A stretch of DNA of 64,000 bases from Andreprevotia sp. IGB-42 (GTDB taxonomy: Bacteria; Pseudomonadota; Gammaproteobacteria; Burkholderiales; Chitinibacteraceae): contig NZ_WXTX01000002.1 in NCBI RefSeq assembly GCF_009848685.1, forward strand, positions 62,001 through 126,000. Reading direction: 5' to 3'. Of the stretch, positions 63,896 to 64,000 are shown one piece after another. The notes beneath the pieces were generated by a model that saw nothing but the letters and a program-made list of their open reading frames with translations, had not been told where the DNA came from and searched no databases. Each line of letters opens with the position of its first letter. Within the stretch, counting starts at the first letter, position 1. A program made the position numbers and the translations under genes.

Positions 63896-64000
63896 ATGCG
63901 AGTGCTGTTGCAACGTGTTACCCAGGCATCCGTACAGGTCAATGGTGCCATCGTTGGCGAAATCGGCGCCGGCCTGTTGCTGCTGTGCGGCGTGGAAGCG
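63896..64000 (+). CDS. dtd: D-aminoacyl-tRNA deacylase, 3' part beyond window edge
   Basis: Starts at ATG 63896 with a weak ribosome binding site (CGGAAA). The 35 residues that are visible read [15 protein letters not shown] and [15 protein letters not shown], the strongly conserved start of Dtd, which removes D-amino acids from tRNA. The rest of about 145 residues lies outside. Confidence 0.9.
   Translation, partial: MRVLLQRVTQASVQVNGAIVGEIGAGLLLLCGVEA

Overview
The window looks like chromosome of a chitin-degrading betaproteobacterium of the Neisseriales (Chitinibacteraceae-like). This is an inference from the mix of genes: a high-GC genome; beta-proteobacterial gene orders such as glyQ-lipoprotein-glyS-gmhB-plsC and pilS-pilR; type I murB; an H-NS-like protein with a TWSGRGRKPQW core; and above all six secreted GH18 chitinases side by side. 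No rRNA, tRNA, insertion sequence, phage, integrase or CRISPR array was seen.

Layout. 1-799: murB running off the left edge. 965-15714: a chitinase island with six GH18 genes, all on the minus strand (labelled Chi-1 to Chi-6 here by coordinate). Each has a Sec signal peptide, an N-terminal chitin-binding module (CBM5/12 type), Thr/Pro-rich linkers and a catalytic barrel. Five carry a second CBM near the linker and Chi-1 has three CBM-like modules. The catalytic barrels fall into at least three types. An AraC-family regulator lies inside the island on the plus strand. Terminators split the island into Chi-6, a probable Chi-5/Chi-4/Chi-3 unit, Chi-2 and Chi-1. 16367-25246: a small secreted protein, ppc, a PhzF-like isomerase, a receiver-TPR protein whose phospho-acceptor Asp is Glu, uvrD and an H-NS-like gene. 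25337-31643: a tetR/adaptor/RND pump/TolC efflux operon with a perfect palindromic operator next to tetR. 31896-37602: argB, a double-receiver protein with one dead receiver, a CBS-domain protein, a HAD nucleotidase, kup and ampD. 37599-41071: pilR, pilS and rppH. 41300-48771: a SpeE-like protein, ttcA, a YgjP-type metalloprotein, plsC, gmhB, glyS, a lipoprotein and glyQ. 48970-56004: a Slt-type lytic transglycosylase, an epimerase-like protein, an RRM-like small protein, a D-lactate dehydrogenase and a FixL/FixJ-like two-component pair. 56264-64000: yaaA, a LysR regulator, an unlinked MalK/MsmX-type ABC ATPase, a hypothetical protein, a quinone reductase with a divergent LysR gene, asd, and the start of dtd at the right edge.

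How it fits together. The chitinases would be exported and act jointly on chitin, with barrels of different types attacking ends and interiors of chains. The AraC regulator is the nearest candidate controller. An isolated sugar-type ABC ATPase about 43 kb away could energise uptake of products, but that is only inference. The rest is mostly core metabolism, envelope and signalling.

The most unusual observations are the modular six-chitinase array, a ChiA-type Ig-like domain joined to a non-ChiA catalytic domain with an altered DxxDxDxE motif (Chi-5), a 72-bp tandem duplication in the Chi-6 linker, palindromes over the Chi-1 promoter, an orphan terminator inside the island, and two response-regulator proteins with degenerate receivers.
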